64,000 nucleotides of DNA. Origin: Antedon mediterranea (taxonomy: Eukaryota; Echinodermata; Crinoidea; Comatulida; Antedonidae). The DNA lies in contig NC_092676.1 of NCBI RefSeq assembly GCF_964355755.1, forward strand, positions 10,708,288 through 10,772,287. The letters are read 5' to 3'. Position numbers and translations under genes: made by a program. The notes beneath the pieces are model-generated. The model made no database searches. It was not told the origin of the DNA and worked only from the letters and a program-made list of their open reading frames with translations. Positions 1-12,642 of this stretch are shown here, in pieces (positions within the stretch are counted from its first letter, which is position 1; each line of letters opens with the position of its first letter).

Positions 1-159
1 TTTCGCCATACCTCCATGGTTTTCGCGATATGAAAAAAATCCACATAGGTCCTTATACGATGACGTCACACACGTACCAGCACCCCATTGGCTGGTTATG
101 ACGTAATGCAATTTGACCGTATCTTTAGTAAACAGAAGTTAGAATACGGTACCGTATCT

Positions 160-785
160 TTAGCCACAGCGATATATTTTGCAATTATAAAACATTTTAT
201 AAAACATAGTTAACAACAGCCTAGGCCTAGTGTAGGCTACATTCACTTAAATACCATGTTAAATTAGTTCACAAAGAAAGGCCGAACAGCAACAACAAAA
301 CAACCAAGCGTTTACTAATCTACGGCCGGTAAATTAAGTAATGTTTTTATGATATAGTTTGTATAAAATACATGTTATTAATAGGATACAATGTTAAATT
401 TCATTTTTTTACCAGAAACAAGTTAAATATAGAAATATTATTAAACTATCCATCATGAAAACGCGTAAACAACAACACGACCGGTAGCGCCCGGTTGAAG
501 AAGCAAACTGTTTATTCGGCAGTTTTTTCTAAATAAATTGCATGAAATGAACAATTAAATATCCAAACAACATTTAACATGATGATTGGCATGTAGTTAA
601 TAACATGTTATCATGAAAACACTACCGGTGGTCCAGGCTTAGATTAGTGTGACCGTCACAAAAAGTTGTATACATTCTGACTTACTGTATGGCGGCGCCC
701 TACTGCATGGACAATATTACTGTTTGTTACAGGGAAAACCGCGGATTACTCATTCTTGTGATACATATTCTTTGGCCTAGCCTAG
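160..785 (+). repeat. Interspersed repeat, copy A of a family also at 32.6-34.9 kb
   Basis: This stretch shares long near-identical blocks with 32640-32900 and 33010-33690 (direct) and with 33725-34920 (inverted). Landmarks shared by the direct copies are CTACCGGTGGTCCAG, ATGGCGGCGCCCTAC and ACTCATTCTTGTGAT. No protein-coding frame is conserved between copies, so it is best read as a non-autonomous transposon or a degraded segmental repeat. Left and right borders are approximate. Confidence 0.75.
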
Positions 786-2774
786 TAGAGGCTTGGGGCC
801 TAGCTAGAAAGGAATGATTGACAGACGATCAGGGGCATGGATGGAGGATCGGGGCCAGACAATCAGGCTTATTCCAAGATATGATCGGGTACCAACGGTA
901 TAGACGTTCGGGCCCAATATAATTATTAGAATTTGGCCCTACTAAGTACTACAGTAGCTACTAACTAGCTAGGCCCATTATAAAAATAAAGGAAAGATGA
1001 TCGGGTCCACGAAAACGAATTGAATTTATAGTTGTTTGTTGTGCACTCCGGCCATAATTCAATTTGGCTTCCTGTGTAATGAGCCGTTTGTATGAAGTGC
1101 CACTGGCTACTTTTTTAATTTATGCTACAGTTATCATAAATTAAAGTTAGCAAGAAATTAATTTTTTTCTAATCATCAATTTTTATGCTACTGTTATAAA
1201 AAAAAAATGCTTTTGTAATACTATCTTCAGTTATCTTTATGTTTCTTATAAATACAAAGAATCTCGGCAATTTAAAGTATATTATTTTTATGACATGCTA
1301 AATTAGTGGCCTTAATGCTAGCTATAGTTTCACAGCCAAAAAAACATGATTTTGAAGTTTAAAAGTTTATTGATTCAAAAGCATATTAATTAATTAACTA
1401 ATTACTGTTGGAAGGAAGGGGTTAATCAGTTTACTAATGTTAGGCTAAACATTTAGAAATATAGAGATATATTAGAGAAAATGTAATTAAAAAAAATAAA
1501 ATAAAATAAATAAAAAATTATGGATCTTTCTCGCCCGAACTCGATTTAATATACTATTAATTATGCACTAAATATAGTGTATTTTTACATGAAAAAATAT
1601 AGGAATTTGTTGTTGCCCCAAGAGCTTTGGGGTTTATTTGAATATAACATTTTTGAAATCAAGATTTAAAATGAGCCTGTACAAATCAGGCGAACGAAAT
1701 TATATTTTGGGTATTGAAAAAGAACTCGAAATCGAAACTCATCGTACGTTCAAAATGTATCCATCGTTTCGTGTGTATTTGCAAATTATTTAATAGGAGG
1801 GTTATTAAATAATATTATAAACTAGTTAGTATTTATATTTTGAGGTATTTATGAGAAATCAAGATTTAAAATGAGAGAGCTATGTACAAATCCGGCGAAT
1901 AAATTACGGCAACTTGCTGAGTAAAATAAACTTCCATAAAAGTAAGCTTGTTTTGCAGTTATTTACCTCCGCCAAGGAGGTATATGTAATCGGTAGGGTG
2001 TGTTTGTTTGTTTAATTACAAGATCTTTACCAAAATGAATACAGATAGATAATTTTTGGACCATGGTCCCAATTCTGGACCACTTTTTAGTATACTTTTC
2101 AGACCTGCTAGTGTTAAAAGATAGGACAGAATTTTTCAAAAACCGGCGAGCAGTCTTAAAGTAACAAGTAAACTGGAATTGCATTTTCTCGAGAACTACT
2201 TGTCCAAAAAACTTCATTTTTGTACAAAAGGCAAGAGTTATAATTTGTGATTTGTAATTTTAAAACATATTTTGCTTTAATGTGCATGTTTTTTTGATGC
2301 GAGTTGTTTAAAAACACTATTTCTTTTCAAATTCACTCGTTTGATTTTCGCATTGCTGTTCTATTGTTAGTCAACTGAAGCTATTGTTAATTGAAAGGCT
2401 TGTTACATAACCATTACACCAAACTCGCATACACATGCTTGTAGTGAAATTATATTATACAGTATTAACAATTTTTTGTTTATTAATTTCATACATGCAT
2501 TTCAAATTCATAAATTTCCCGTCCGCGACATTTTAGGTGTTTTTTTTACATTTATTTTAAAAGTAAAGATGCAAAAATCTTAATATTATTTCATTGTCTT
2601 CTCCTGAGGACTATATCTCACACGGAAAAAAAACGAAACTGTTACAGAAATAACATAGGCACTGTGACAGGTTACTTATTTTGTTGAAAATTCATATTGT
2701 TTTTTGGATCCTAAAATCACCAAAAAAAAAATGATTGTTTTCCATGGCCAACGGTGTCTTCTTATTTACTAATA
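786..2774. other. Intergenic, no gene seen
   Basis: AT-rich sequence with A/T homopolymers and short TA runs. The open frames present are short, lack splice context and resemble no family I recognise. The phrase 'aaatcaagatttaaaatgag' occurs twice (near 1660 and 1857), each followed by similar sequence, indicating a small local duplication. Confidence 0.6.
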
Positions 2775-2779
2775 CCGTA

Positions 2780-2862
2780 GTTCCTCGGGTATAATCCCAC
2801 CCCCTTGTACGTGAAATTTGCCAGAATTTGGGAGGTGGGACTATACCCGGGGATTTCCCGGT
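2780..2862. repeat. Short imperfect inverted repeat (hairpin)
   Basis: The left arm CTCGGGTATAATCCCACC and the right arm GGTGGGACTATACCCGGG are near-perfect reverse complements around a spacer of about 30 bases. It may be a tiny MITE or the fused ends of a larger element. Nothing coding is present. Confidence 0.6.
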
Positions 2863-3162
2863 GCATGAACTGAAAATGACGATATTTCTTCTAGCTACGA
2901 TTTATGTATACGGTAGCTATATTCCGATGTAGGCCTAACAATTAGACGGCCATCTAGGCCTAATTGGTCTTACCTGTGCTATGTCTACCGTATAGATTTT
3001 CCCCCCCAGATTTCTACTTTAAAAATACCCTAAAATATGATCTAGCCTAGGCCTAGCTTCCTAAATAATATCGACATGAACTCATACAAGTTCTCCGTCT
3101 CTCCGGTTCCCTCATGCTCGAGCTCTGTGTAAATCGCATGTTGTTGCATGTGACACGAACTT

Positions 3163-4050
3163 CAGGGGCCGATTGCAATAAAGGTCTTAACCGCGGTCTT
3201 AGACTTAAGCCCAAGATGAAACCCTTAGCAACGATGGTCTTAGATTTAAGACCATTGCAATAAGAAGTCTTAGGCTTAGAATTTCAGCGCCGTGGTCTTA
3301 GATTCTAAGCCTCTTCCAGGCAGGCTTACGCTAACCGCGCGACGTGAGCGCTCCTAGGCTAGCTTGTAATATCATGGCGAAATTAACTTCTTTAAATACT
3401 GCTGTGAATTGATTTTATGATACTAGTGTAGAAAAGGGGTATTGAACTATAAGACATGTGTATTATTATTTTTGTCTACCAATTGTTTCAGTAGATAAAA
3501 TCTGTATAGGCCCACACCTACCTGACGATCAATTACTATTAGCGGTCCACAACCGCACCAACAAGCTGTACGCATATTGTCCATACGCGGCCTAGCGCTA
3601 CACTATTTTGACCAAGAAAAGACTACATATAGTAGCATATTTAAAATTTATTTTGTTTGAAGTATTTGTTTTTAAACTTTAAGCATGTATTAATTAACCA
3701 ATATTTACTATCAAATTACATACAATTTTGTTGCCAATATTTTTAATTATTTGCTAAAATCTCCTAGTATTTACGTAATCTTAACGCTATTGAATAGGCA
3801 CTGCAGTGTGTCCATTCATGCATTAAAATGGCCTCAATATATACTACTGAGGAGCTTGTCGCTACTCCTTATTGTTAACTTACCCTATTTGCACTTGTTG
3901 GTATAGCACCCTCATTTATCGGTAACTATAGGCTGGTTTGATTGTTTGAAATTCTTTACTAATAAAGTCTCAGTTAAGACCGCTATATTGCAATCGACTT
4001 TGCTGAGAGGCTTAACTAAGACAAAGTCTTTATATTGCAATCCGCCCCTG
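3163..4050. mobile_element. Non-autonomous TIR element (MITE-like), 888 bp
   Basis: The outer ends are inverted: CAGGGGC...GATTGCAATA on the left and TATTGCAATCCGCCCCTG on the right, with further inverted matches inward built on the motif GTCTTA/TAAGAC. No transposase frame lies inside. The subterminal zone repeats 'ggtcttagatttaagacc', itself palindromic. The internal region 3340-3950 has no recognisable gene. The superfamily cannot be assigned because no clear target-site duplication is visible. Confidence 0.7.
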
Positions 4051-4929
4051 CACAAGCTCCGGTCGGTATAGAAGGCGGTGTTTTTTTTTAAGGTAATCAA
4101 GCATGCAGTTAGTATAAACAAGGAAGAATGTACACGGCGAAAGGATGTACAGAACGCGACGAAGGTTGTATTCAACTTCACGATGACCAATGTTTGATGG
4201 GTCAGCCAAATTTATTAAAATTACTTACTTATTTTTTGGTGAGAATTTGTTTTAAAAAAATCGACGTCGGCCTAGCTAGCTACAGTAACCCTAGGCCCAC
4301 CTCTGTCCGGCCCTGTCATAATGTTAAATTATACACTGGGACTTTGCCCAGGGATAAGCTTGCGTGCTAAGGTAATCGTAAATTCATGAATTACAAAATT
4401 TGGCAAAATTCTGCTATAAAAATCAGGAAGATTTTTTTCAGTAGTTAGGGAGTTTAACCTAATGTAATAACTGTCTGGTGACTCCCTAGAAGGTGAAAAA
4501 AAATGGATGGTGGATAATTTTTGCTATAGCATGAAAATAAAACTCTGAAGTTGAATAAAATTACTAGAAACGTAAAATTCAAGTTATATTACCTATATTT
4601 AGTCATCTGATAACATTTTTTACCACACCGTTTATTTTTCAAAGTTTTTTAAAAATGCCTCTCTATTTACAACATTTGTGTACAAAAGAATAGAGTTTTT
4701 ACTGTGTAGTTTGGAGTATCTCCCCACTGATAAGAAAGTGCTTATTTTCAACAAGCTTGTGTAACACAAATGAAATCCTCAAAATTATGAAACATAGGGA
4801 AACTATAGATCAATATTTATTGGAATGTATGATCAATAGAAATTTTTTGCCCGCACCTGACCTTTAAAACAGTGGCAATCTTTTTAAAAACAAAATAACA
4901 TTAACAATGACATTTTTTTTATTTTGCAG
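4051..4929. other. Upstream flank/5' intron of the NLR-like gene
   Basis: No recognisable coding exon. The last bases form a pyrimidine-rich acceptor (ending TTTTATTTTGCAG at 4929), so the NLR-like gene has at least one upstream 5' UTR exon, in this stretch or further left. I could not fix that exon or a promoter. Confidence 0.45.
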
Positions 4930-4942
4930 AAATTTTGCTCAA

Positions 4943-7900
4943 ATGGCAGCTTTTGAAACTAATTCGGAGTTCGCTAAATTGAAGTCTGATCTCAGTCGAC
5001 ACTTTGATGGTAACAGAATTCGTTGGTTGAAATTCTGTTTATTTGACCACTTAACTATAGGGGACCTTACAGAAGCAAATTCTATTGGAAATGATTTTTT
5101 CAATAAGCTAAATGACAAATGGGGATATTGCACCTAATAATGTTAACATTTTATTGGAGGTTGCTAAACTATCCAATTTGAAGAAAGCCGAAGATCTTGT
5201 AGTCCAGTATATTAAAGATAATAATGCTGAAAATACTGACACAGAAAAGGTATCCTCTCATCGAAAACAGATGTTTAAAACTTTGCAAAATGCTAGCCCG
5301 GATGCATTGAAGAGGATTATTGGTCACTATGATCTGGCAATGTATGAATACACAAATATATGGGATGTAGTATTTAGATTAGAGACTGACAAACTGTTAT
5401 CAGATGAACAAAACAAAAGAAACATATTCATTAGTCTTCTTCAACAAAGTGGTATGTATTTTATAATTAAAAATCTGTTATTGTGATTTTTTTAATTAAA
5501 TAAAGTGGAATATTTCATCACCAAATCTTCGGAAAAATTATTCTTGGTTTACATTGCACATATCTTCCCTAACTGAACTGTGAAGTGATGACATCATCCC
5601 TATTAAATGGCTAGCATTTCCTCTATCCCTTGATAAACTGTGAGGTGATGATGTTTGGTGATCATATCATATCATGGTCATCCATAGTAGAATCTAAACT
5701 ATCTATACTTAATAAGTTAGTAATATTGTATAATATTGTAACTTTTTTCATTAGGGCCGATGAAATTTGATTTAAATACTGTATAATCTTAAAGATATAT
5801 TTGCTTTTTTTAGATGATAACGTAACATCCAATAGAAAAAGAGCAAGACAAGGTATTTAAATTCAAACAATTTAAAGTTGTTATAGCACATTTCAACTAT
5901 CAAATTTGTTATTGCTGTATAAAATGTGTTTGATTGAAATTATTGTAAAAAAACAATTTTGTTTTTCCAGGGAACAGTGGGGATGAAGATGATGGAGCAT
6001 CAGGTTCCAAACATAAACAAAAAAATATTTTTAAAAATTTTTATACCTGATAAAATGGTTTTTTTTTCCCTAAAAAAATGCCAGACATTTCATCAGTTTA
6101 ATTAAGAATCATTGATGCAACCTACTTGGAAATGTACCATTTTTTAAGATATCAAACTGTTCTCATCAGCACAGACAACCACTTTTGTACAAGAGAAACT
6201 CATAATACTCGCAATAATTTAAATATGTTTAGATCTATTACCATGTCTCAGGTATCTTGCATGTGGATTTTGACCCACTGTAAGTCTGTTTTATTTATTT
6301 TATATTACAGAAAAAATAGAAGCATACCTGCTAAACAGACAAGAGACATTCTTCCGCAATGCCACGACTTTTACACCGGCAATATTGAATAAGAGATACA
6401 GAGTCGACATTTCTGAAATATTCACAGAGTTGGACTTACTTAAAGAAAATGACAGAAAGAAAGAGATTCAACCAACAACGTTGAAAGATGTGTTAGCGAT
6501 AATCAAATCTAAACCAGATTGTAAAGTTCTCATAGATGGAGAGGGTGGTATAGGTAAAACAACTTTATTAAAGTACATAGCATACAATGCAGCTACTGAT
6601 AAATTATTTGAAGGTAAATTTTTATTTCTGTTGAATGTAAGAGATTTACAGAAAAGAGATGGAGTCTTAGATCTCATTGCTAAGCAAATCAATATAAAAG
6701 ATTTTAGTTTGAAAACAGAGCTTAAAGAAGATTTAACATTAATAAAACAATTCATAGCAAAACATGATGATAAATTTGTGTTGTTGTTGGATGGATTAGA
6801 TGAATTAAGATTTGAGAATAAATGTGTGATTCAGCTTTTTAGGAAGGAAAAATTGATGAATAGCGTAGTGATACTTACTTCTCGTACAGAAAACATAAAT
6901 GAATTCATAAATGCATGTGACTTACATGTAAGAGTAAAAGGATTTGGGAAGAAGAGTATAGAAAAGTACATTGAAAAACATTTTGAGTATTTTGGAAACC
7001 CAGAACTTGGAAAATCTCTAAGAAATGAGCTTGAAATTGGACAATATAGTTGGCCACCTAAACATCCAGAAATATGTTCAATGAGCAAGAATCCAATGTT
7101 ACTCCTTACAATTTGTGTTATATGGGAAGATTCACAAAATATTTCTAATTATAAATCTGATCTTTTCAAAGAAATCTTTCGAAGTATTTTGAATCAGTTC
7201 ATTGAAAAACAGCAACACAAATTTATTTCAAATTTTGAGGAGGCTCCAGAGGAGTATGTACTTGCTATGATTCTGTTAGGTAAATGCATGTATCAAAGCT
7301 TGAAAATAAATCAACTTTCAATAAACAAAAAAGATTTGAAAGCTAGATGTAACAAAAATATTGTTGATATGGCAATAAATCTTGGGTTTGTTATGAAGAT
7401 GTGCCAATTTCAAAATCTAGCTTTGAAGATATTTATACGCCACCTCACAAGTTGATTAATGAATCGTTGGTAGGATTTTATTTATACAAAGTAGTTGAAA
7501 GTAAAGGTATTAAGAATAAATGCACTGATGATTTAAAGCTACTACTTGCACCATTGGATGAAAATGAATGGAAGGTAATACGAGAAAGTGATCATTTCAA
7601 AATGACAAGAGAGTTTGCAATAGGGTTTCTTGGTGCTGATGCTGGTAGTTTTTTAAAGCATTGGATTTCAAATGATTTATCAACATATCGATCTTTGGTT
7701 ACATGCTTCAAATGTGTTAAGCATCATCACGTGGATGCTGTGGAAAAAACATTAAATAATCACATTAGCACTACAACTTTAGAAATAAAACAACAAATAC
7801 AAGATATTTCTGATTCGTTAGGAATGTTCATGCAACATTTTCTACCACATGAAGAAACTAGTGAACATGTTATACATCGTATAAGGCAATTTCATTCTTT

Positions 7901-8849
7901 CATTGTTAACATTCATTGTAGTGGGGATGATGGTTTACGATGGAACGAATTTCTTAATACACTTTCATCTGATCATAAAGGAAAAGTTCTTGCACACATA
8001 TTATGTATTGCAACTTTGTTTGAACTAAACGTGGCTAATTGTAATTTAACAGGTGATATAATAAATGCCATGATCACAGAGTGTTCCAATAAAGGAGGCA
8101 AGTTAAAAGTATATGACTTTAATATCAATAGTAATAATCTCAGCGGCATCGATGGTACTTTACTGTTTTCTTTATTGACTATTTCTCCTCAGCTAGATTC
8201 CCTTGACATGCACAATTGTAATCTATCAGGTCATTCAATAAATGATATGAGCAGAGAGTGTGCTAAGAGAGGAGGTGAATTGTCTTTAATCTATCTCAAT
8301 GTGAGTAGTAATAATCTCAGTGACATTGATGGTACTTTACTGGGGTCTTTATTGTCTATGTTCTCTAAGCAGAGGCCACTAAAAATGCCTAGGATTGATA
8401 CACTTGACATGCATGATTGTAATCTATCAGGTGAGATCATGAATGGTGTGATCAGAGAATGCTCAAATAGAGAGGTAATGTTAAGATTGTATGACCTCAA
8501 TATCAGTGGCAATAACCTCGGTGGCATTGATGGTACTTTACTATGTTCTTTATTGATTATGTCTCCTAGACTTTGTAAACTTCAAACACATAATTGCAAT
8601 CTATCAACTGATATTATGAATGGTATGATAACAGATTTTTCTAAAAGAGGAGTGAATACAAAGTCCTTAAAATATCTCAATATCAGTAGAAATGATCTCC
8701 GGAACATCAATAATACTTCACTGAAATCTTTATTGAGTGTGTGTCCTGAGCTACTTGACCTTAACATGCAAGAATGCAATCTATCAATTGACGTTAAGAA
8801 TGATGTGATCAGAGAGTGTTCTTACAGCAATGTCCACTTAGCATTATAA
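4943..8849 (+). CDS. NLR-like innate immune receptor: DED-like, NACHT, LRR; frame broken twice
   Basis: Coding exons: 4943-5451, 5814-5852, 5971-6003 and 6311-8849, all joined in phase 1; the donor of exon 3 (GTTCCA) is weak. The product would be about 1,040 aa. Order: an N-terminal death-effector-like helical domain (about residues 5-80, with LKFCLFDHL), a second helical segment, a short basic/acidic linker (NRKRARQ, then GDEDDG), a NACHT ATPase with Walker A GEGGIGKTT near 6540-6570, Walker B VLLLDGLDEL near 6780-6810 and sensor VVILTSR, then leucine-rich repeats 8020-8830 in paired units carrying DMHxCNLSG and YLNxSxNNL. Architecture fits a cytosolic NLR-like sensor that oligomerises through NACHT and signals through death-fold contacts. 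Two single-base indels break the frame, at about 5110 (extra A in the DED) and 7392 (missing T after NACHT). These mean a young pseudogene, an allele, or homopolymer sequencing error. Domain assignment is by motif; the DED call is the least certain. Confidence 0.85.
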
Positions 8850-9650
8850 ATTCTCATCGAGGATTTGTTGTTGGGATGATTGGTATATTACTGGCATTTT
8901 TACTTGTACGTCTCTTAAACGTGTGATATTAATGAGTATGAATATTAAAAAAGAATGTATTTACATTGATTGTATTGCTTCTTTTAAAATATCTTGACTA
9001 ATGAATTGATCAGTTATACTTAGTGTAGTGTTTATTGACTTAACTTAATAATATATTCTTAAAAAATAAATGTCAATATCATTATACCTATACCGTAGTA
9101 TTCAGTTGTAAATGTACTGTATACGTTAATTATGTTTTTTGGGTTTTTTTTTTGCATGGTGCCATAATATCTTATTTGTATTTCTTTTCGCTCTGTATTT
9201 GTAGTAATGTATTGAACAATTTAACCATGTAAAAAGTTTAACTCTCATGCAGTATAGTAAATATATAATTATTTTTAATGTAAAATAATGCGCTATTTGG
9301 TAATCTAATAGTATTTAAGGAATGCTATAATTTATTACCCGCCGTTGTAATATAAGTAAATATGTTATTTAATATTTGAATAAACGAAATTAAAAAATGA
9401 TTGTGCATACTGTTTATTTTGTTTAATTCTGTAATGAGTAATTCATATATTTTATTCATCTATGTTTAGTAGGTCTACGTCAGCATTGAAGAAAATGTAT
9501 GGATTGAAATAAAGAAAATAATACGCACATACACTTACCCAAGCAAAATAAATAATAGCATTATATGTTGAGGATGATTTTTATCTAAAACAACAGCGAT
9601 TTCCAGGAACATTTCCTCAATGTCACCGAAAATATTTGTCATGGCTGACA
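8850..9650. other. 3' flank of the NLR-like gene
   Basis: AT-rich. Polyadenylation signals AATAAA occur near 9065 and 9378, either of which could end the transcript. Bases 8852-8926 encode, one frame off the LRR frame, a hydrophobic stretch (VVGMIGILLAFLLV) followed by a stop. No separate gene is seen. Confidence 0.5.
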
Positions 9651-9654
9651 CATG

Positions 9655-10320
9655 GTGCCAACGACCTTTTGATGCTTCTTAGAAAGTTCATGTCTCACTG
9701 AGATACTTTGGCGCAATGTTGGTTTGCTTTGTAGTCACTAGTGATTAACTCCTAAATCTCTTATTATTATCTCAACAGCTTCAAATTCCAATTCCATAGT
9801 ATTTGCTATTTATTTTTATTTTTTATTTAACCTTATTTAGTGAGGATGATCCTAAACAGCATATGCTGACAATTAAGGGGCCCTCATATAAACATTATAA
9901 AAAAAACATATGGAAAAAGAAAAACGGATGAACTATGTTAAAAAATATATATATACATAAATACAAAATATAGCCTACAAAACTATACAAAAAGTTGAGG
10001 TTTTTCTTCTGGAATTAAATATTTTTTAGAGCAGACTTAAAATTGTTTATTGTTACCGCATTTCTCAGTTTGGTATTTTGGTGCTCTATAGATAAAGCTG
10101 TTGTAAAATTGTCGGTTTAGGGAAAGGGACGACAAATTTCCTCTCACGGACACATCGATGATGTAGGCAAGGCAGCCCAGTTGTAGATGTATGCGATATT
10201 GGACTGTATGAGGATTTAAAGTGTTATAAATGTTAGTTCGTGGTGTGAGAGGATGAGCTTTAAGGATACTGCGAAATGCTCTTGTATTTTTATATTTGAG
10301 TGTCCGAAGTGTGTGTATGT
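9655..10320 (-). mobile_element. Decayed LINE (non-LTR retrotransposon) fragments
   Basis: On the minus strand the sequence reads as broken pieces of a CR1/Jockey-type pol carboxyl end: a segment with the family phrase SFIYRAPKY-like (here NSFIYRAPKY) followed by a degenerate FKSALKKYL-like tail, and at 9655-9790 a stretch nearly identical to the LINE at 34455-34620. Multiple stops and frameshifts make it non-functional. The two pieces may belong to two different insertions. Confidence 0.65.
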
Positions 10321-11099
10321 GTATGTATTTTTTTTATTATGAAAGTTGTTACCAAGCTATTAACTAATGTGGAAAAACGGCATCACTTTTTTTTGGTGAA
10401 GAAACTGTAAAGTTTGCTGGCTTCAAAATTCCATTATTCCTTGAAGTGATGATCGGAAATAACGCGTCTACGTCTCACAACACCTAGGATCACGAAACCT
10501 AAGACCTAATATTACAAATTCTAAGATATACGACAGCTTAAAAATATACATACTGCTAAACATAGTAGGTTTAATGTATTAATGCTTTTTACCATAAATA
10601 TAATATCACAACTATTTTGGGATTTTATGCCCTAAATAAAACCCAATCTTCACATTTTTAAATATCCTATCATTGTTCATTAAGTCATTGTATAAAGTCT
10701 TGTAATTTAGAAACTTATAATCCTGTACTTTCAATAGATAGAAATGAAAAAATACAGTTGGTACTGTATTAAACATTGAAATTAAATGTCTTTTGCGATT
10801 TGGGATCGAAATCTATTTCTGATAGCAAGATAAAGACTATTCGGTAAACAAAATATGAATGAAAAAAAAGAGAAGTCATTACTACAGTTGAAAATAATTT
10901 GGATTCCAACAACGAACAATTCAATTCAATTCAAAATTTTATTTCACAACAGAAAAAAAGTATATCGATAAATAAATATTAACATAATGGTTTGAGTGAA
11001 ATTGGTACCCACTGTAAGCTTAATAGCTTTTAGCATGGGAAGCTATAATTATATCAATAAACAATATTATACAGATATTGACTGCTTAGAGGTTAAATA
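10321..11099. other. Intergenic, repeat debris
   Basis: No gene is seen. The phrase 'caattcaattcaattcaaa' followed by 'attttattt' at 10918-10945 looks like the 3' tail of a LINE in minus orientation. The rest is AT-rich unique-looking sequence. Confidence 0.45.
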
Positions 11100-11105
11100 T
11101 AAGAT

Positions 11106-12642
11106 TTGACATCCAGAGGGAATGATATTTTTTTCGAGGGAATATATATTTCCATTTCTGAAATGAAATGTTTGCTTCTTGCGAATAAGCATTTGTTTCC
11201 TGATGTTCCTGGTGAAATTAATGGAGTTTACCATGACGTGGATGTGGGCAAGGCCAAGCCAATCAAACAACACATAAACCCAATAAAGAGAAAGTGATGC
11301 AAGCAGAAGTGGACTATGTGTTGAAAAATGGCATCATCGAACACAGCAACAGTGACTGGAGTTCTTCTTGTCTGCTCGTACCAAAAGCGGATAAGACTTA
11401 TCGATTCTGTACGGATTATAGAAAAGTCAACAATGTTACCATCACAGATTCATATCCATTACCTAGAATTAATGACTGCATTGATAACATCGGTAACGCT
11501 AAATATGTAAGCAAGCTAGACTTACTTAAAGGGTACTGGCAAATTCCCCTGACTGAGGAGAGAGCAAAACGTATATCTGCATTTGCCATGAGCACTGGTT
11601 TATACCGTACCAGTATAAACGCATGCCCTTCGGAATGAAGAATGCTCCACCACGATTTCAACGATGAACTAGTCCGAGATATTGATGGCTGTGACGGTTA
11701 TATTGATGATTTAATCATCTACAGTAGTTCATGGAGTGCACGCCTGAACATTTTGAGAACTTTATTTGAACGATTAACTCAGCGGAACATAACTGTCAAC
11801 TTGATAAAATGCGAATTTGGCCATGGAACAGTCTGTATCTGGGTCATACAACAGTTGTGAGTGGACACGTCCGACCAATTGACGCCAAGATCCGATCAAT
11901 CAATAAATTTCCTGTCCCAGAGAATAAACGACAACTGATGCGGTTTCTTGGAATGGCGGGATACTACCGAAAGTTATGTAAGAACTTTTCCACAATTGCC
12001 GCACCACTAACAGCTAATTTAGCCAAAAACACTACACATGGTCGAAAGAGTGTGATATCGCCTTTTAACATCAAAGCGTCATTGATAAGCGGTCCAGTCC
12101 TTTACGCTCATAATTTTGACAAGAAGTTCCTGTTTTTGTCGACGCCAGCGGAGTCGGTGCCGGAGCAGTTCTAATGCAGAAAAGCGAGGATGGAACTGAA
12201 TACCCAATATGTTATTTTTCAAAGAAGTTTTGATAGACACCAAAAGAACTACTCGACGGTTGAACAAGAATGGTTAGCCTTAATGTTAGCCTTAACTAAC
12301 TTTGACATTTACTTGTCGTCTGTCCCATCAGTGTACATACGGACAATAACTCGCTCACCTTAATTAAGAAAATGAAATTAAAAATCAGAGAATTCTAAGG
12401 TGCGGACTGATGTTACAGGAGTATAATTTGGACTTTCACTTCATAAAAGGCAAGGATAATGTTTTTGCAGATGTCTTGTCTCGAGCACATAAAATTGATG
12501 CGACATATTATATTCACTTAATTTGTTATTATATGCATGCTTTTCCTAATTTTTATTTTACTTTACTCCTAGTTATGTATATTGTCTTAGAGGGCGTTTT
12601 CCCCAGAAAGTTTTTAAAACTTTCTTATGATAGGGCGGGGAG
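11106..12642 (+). pseudogene. Ty3/gypsy-type retrotransposon pol remnant (RT and RNase H), frame-broken
   Basis: In broken frames this shows the reverse transcriptase blocks in order: the RT start with DYRKVN (about 11415), KLDLLKGYWQIPL (about 11510-11550), the YIDD active site (about 11700), the FLGMAGYYRK block (about 11945), the RNase H tract with VDASGVGAGAVL (about 12140) and the segment ending FADVLSRA (about 12490). At least four frameshifts or stops separate them, so it is dead. The upstream gag/protease part and the 5' LTR are absent, and no integrase lies between RNase H and the LTR that follows. The purine-rich stretch AGGGCGGGGAG just before the LTR fits a polypurine tract. Confidence 0.85.

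Noticed and set aside
4128-4370. 80-codon plus-strand frame upstream of the NLR-like gene
   Set aside because: No motif, and it is not linked by splice phase to the DED exon.
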